In this document: positions 62,872-64,000 of the stretch, one piece after another
Position numbering within the stretch: position 1 is the stretch's first letter
Layout of the letters: each line of letters starts with the position of its first letter
NCBI RefSeq assembly: GCF_026126405.1
Contig: NZ_JAFMTQ010000012.1
Coordinates: 49,684-113,683, forward strand
DNA: 64,000 nt
From: Aureitalea sp. L0-47
Lineage (GTDB): Bacteria; Bacteroidota; Bacteroidia; Flavobacteriales; Flavobacteriaceae
Direction of reading: 5' to 3'
Program-made: the position numbers and the translations under genes
The notes under the pieces: generated by a model
Database searches by the model: none
What the model saw: the letters and a program-made list of their open reading frames with translations, nothing else
What the model was told of the DNA's origin: nothing

Positions 62872-63633
62872 ATGGAAAGACATAAAAACATAGCAACCTC
62901 AGATCTTTCGAGGATCAACAGCAAGATGAAGGTTAAAAACAACCAGTTGGGCATTGTGAAATGGTCCCTGATCATTGCCGGGATCATGCTGGTGATCATA
63001 ATAGTAGCCTTTATGGACCTGGAAATACTTCCGGTGCATCCAGCCATCTCGGTCCTAAGTTTTTTCGTGTTCGTGGTAACCCTTGTCGTTGCCCTGATGT
63101 TCAGGGGACGGGCTAAGAAGTTGAAAAAGCTTATCACAGGTGAGAATATAGTGGCTGCCTGGAGCCTGACTTCCGAAGAAAAAAAGGCCTACGCCGAGCA
63201 AATGGTAAAACACGAAAAGCAAAAGAACCGGGTGATGTTTGGAGTGACGACTGTCCTTATATTGCTGATATTTGGTGGGTTCATACTATTTATCGAAGAT
63301 GGAAAGGGGTTTATGGCCCTTGTGATGGTGGGCCTTATAGCCATATTGGCACTATTCGCATTCGGAATGCCCGTTTACTACGAACGCAGAAACCTGAGAG
63401 GGGACGGGCAGGTACTCGTTGGGAAGAACTATGCCTACGTAAACGGTATCTTCCACAACTGGGATTACCCGCTTTCGGGACTAACAAAAGCCTGGAAAAT
63501 GGAAAAACCCTTTCACGGCCTCGGACTCGTATACTACTATACCGATCGCACATTAACGAACACGGAGGAACTGTTCATTCCTGCGCCGAAGGAGGTAGAT
63601 GTTGAGGCAGTTGTTGATGAGTTGGAGGGCTAA
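62872..63633 (+). CDS. Multi-pass membrane protein, last gene of the cassette
   Basis: 253 residues: four helices in two pairs (LIIAGIMLVIIIVAFMDLEI, AISVLSFFVFVVTLVVALMF; VMFGVTTVLILLIFGGFILF, ALVMVGLIAILALFAFGMPV) with a basic loop and a soluble end (NYAYVNGIFHNWDYPLSGL). The start is 11 bases after the zinc-ribbon gene, so all three are one unit. No family recognised; it may anchor or transport within the system. Confidence 0.6.
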   Translation: MERHKNIATSDLSRINSKMKVKNNQLGIVKWSLIIAGIMLVIIIVAFMDLEILPVHPAISVLSFFVFVVTLVVALMFRGRAKKLKKLITGENIVAAWSLTSEEKKAYAEQMVKHEKQKNRVMFGVTTVLILLIFGGFILFIEDGKGFMALVMVGLIAILALFAFGMPVYYERRNLRGDGQVLVGKNYAYVNGIFHNWDYPLSGLTKAWKMEKPFHGLGLVYYYTDRTLTNTEELFIPAPKEVDVEAVVDELEG

Positions 63634-63654
63634 AGTCATAGGAACCTAAAGCCT

Positions 63655-63740
63655 GTCATTCCGAACTTGATTCGGAATCCTTCTAAGACTAAAGATGCTG
63701 AATCAAGCCCGCCATGACCTTCGGGCAGGTTCAGCATGAC
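63655..63740. repeat. Paired palindromic dispersed repeat (GTCATTCCGAA...; ATGCTGAA...TTCAGCAT)
   Basis: ATTCCGAAC-TTGATTCGGAAT forms one hairpin; ATGCTGAA and TTCAGCAT (63695-63702, 63730-63737) with inner CCCG/CGGG form a second. Such words are frequent between genes in Bacteroidota. Confidence 0.6.
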
Positions 63741-63835
63741 AAATCCAGACATAAACGAATCAACTGATTATTGTCCAGTGTCGGGTGTCCGATGTCGAGC
63801 ATCTACTTAACAAATAGTACTACCTAAAATTTTTA

Positions 63836-63990
63836 TCTTCATTTTCTTTGCTCGTCCAAAGAAAACGAAGCAACCCGCCCGAATGTACCGTTCGGTACGG
63901 GCGGGAAGAAAAGACGCCTTTTCGTAGGTATTTTTAGGCTGAAAGCCTAAAACCATTCGTAATTTCCTAAAATCACTACAAGGCTTCGCG
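63836..63990. repeat. Palindrome-rich dispersed element
   Basis: TTCATTTTCTTTGCTCGTCC with a partly repeated CCAAAGAAAACGAAG, then CCCGCCCG (63874-63881) against CGGGCGGG (63898-63905) around a TACCG/CGGTA core, and TTTTAGGCT-GAA-AGCCTAAAA (63932-63952). I recall the words CTTTGCTCGTCCAAAGAAA as repeated in flavobacterial genomes. Confidence 0.5.
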
Positions 63991-64000
63991 ATTTCTTAAC

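Larger units (their letters stand above)
63634..64000. other. Intergenic tail with several dispersed repeats
   Basis: No gene seen. It contains two palindromic repeats at 63655-63740, degenerate TCCGATGTCGAGC-like words at 63770-63800 and a palindrome-rich block from 63836. Confidence 0.6.

Noticed and set aside
1..64000. tRNA, rRNA, complete transposase or prophage genes
   Set aside because: Looked for on both strands; no supporting sequence was noticed.

Overview
The window reads as a chromosomal segment of a marine-type member of the Flavobacteriaceae (phylum Bacteroidota). The evidence is a type IX secretion C-terminal sorting domain (11863-12765), a TonB-dependent receptor with a carboxypeptidase-like N-terminal plug extension, many Bacteroidota-restricted families (DUF4834, DUF5916, DUF6146, BatA-type, TIGR02757), promoters of the TTG / TAnnTTTG type, and weak or absent Shine-Dalgarno sequences. 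I saw no rRNA or tRNA gene, complete insertion sequence, prophage or CRISPR array.

Layout. 1-4864: end of a cysteine-synthase/CBS-like gene, an alpha-oxoamine synthase (serine-palmitoyltransferase-like) gene, and a convergent operon with a YghO/bCerS-like acyltransferase, a transglutaminase-like protein and an outer-membrane barrel; together these look like a sulfonolipid assembly region. 4963-9129: DUF4834, YfhO membrane protein and a GT4 glycosyltransferase. 9198-12765: two paralogous exported proteins with predicted sigma-54 promoters and a shared 20-bp 3' tail, then a T9SS cargo, separated by simple-sequence-like intergenic DNA. 12856-18037: uvrA, an ECF sigma factor with a 50-codon downstream ORF, a cysteine-free endonuclease III and a Bcp peroxiredoxin. 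18065-31996: a conserved unknown, the pntAa-pntAb-pntB transhydrogenase operon, an MBL hydrolase, an esterase, DUF4870 proteins, a dead dihydroorotase homologue, a BatA/vWA protein, a GAF histidine kinase, TIGR02757 and a LolD-like ATPase. 32062-40947: DUF5916 protein, msrA, folE, a probable metal TonB uptake operon and DUF937. 40992-45315: serA and serC separated by a decayed four-helix-bundle cassette, then acyl-CoA reductase and a dicluster ferredoxin on back-to-back promoters. 45325-51674: CotH kinase, GIY-YIG-like, DinB, secreted unknowns and a GT2. 51878-55022: a complete 2-oxoacid:ferredoxin oxidoreductase operon with a CBS protein. 55251-57901: two MscS-type channels and a TauE/SafE permease.

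58251-63633 is the most unusual part: a three-gene cassette headed by a 1221-residue protein with signal peptide, one central transmembrane helix, a long Lys/Gln-rich linker, beta-rich domains and a C-terminal module resembling the edema-factor/ExoY nucleotidyl cyclase fold, followed by a zinc-ribbon protein and a multi-pass membrane protein, and ending in dispersed palindromic repeats. An FNR/CRP-like half-site pair (TGAT-N4-ATCA) lies upstream of both the oxidoreductase operon and this cassette, 29.5 bp from a TAnnTTT -7 box in each case, which suggests shared control.

Function calls rest on motif reading and recalled family patterns only; no search or alignment was run.
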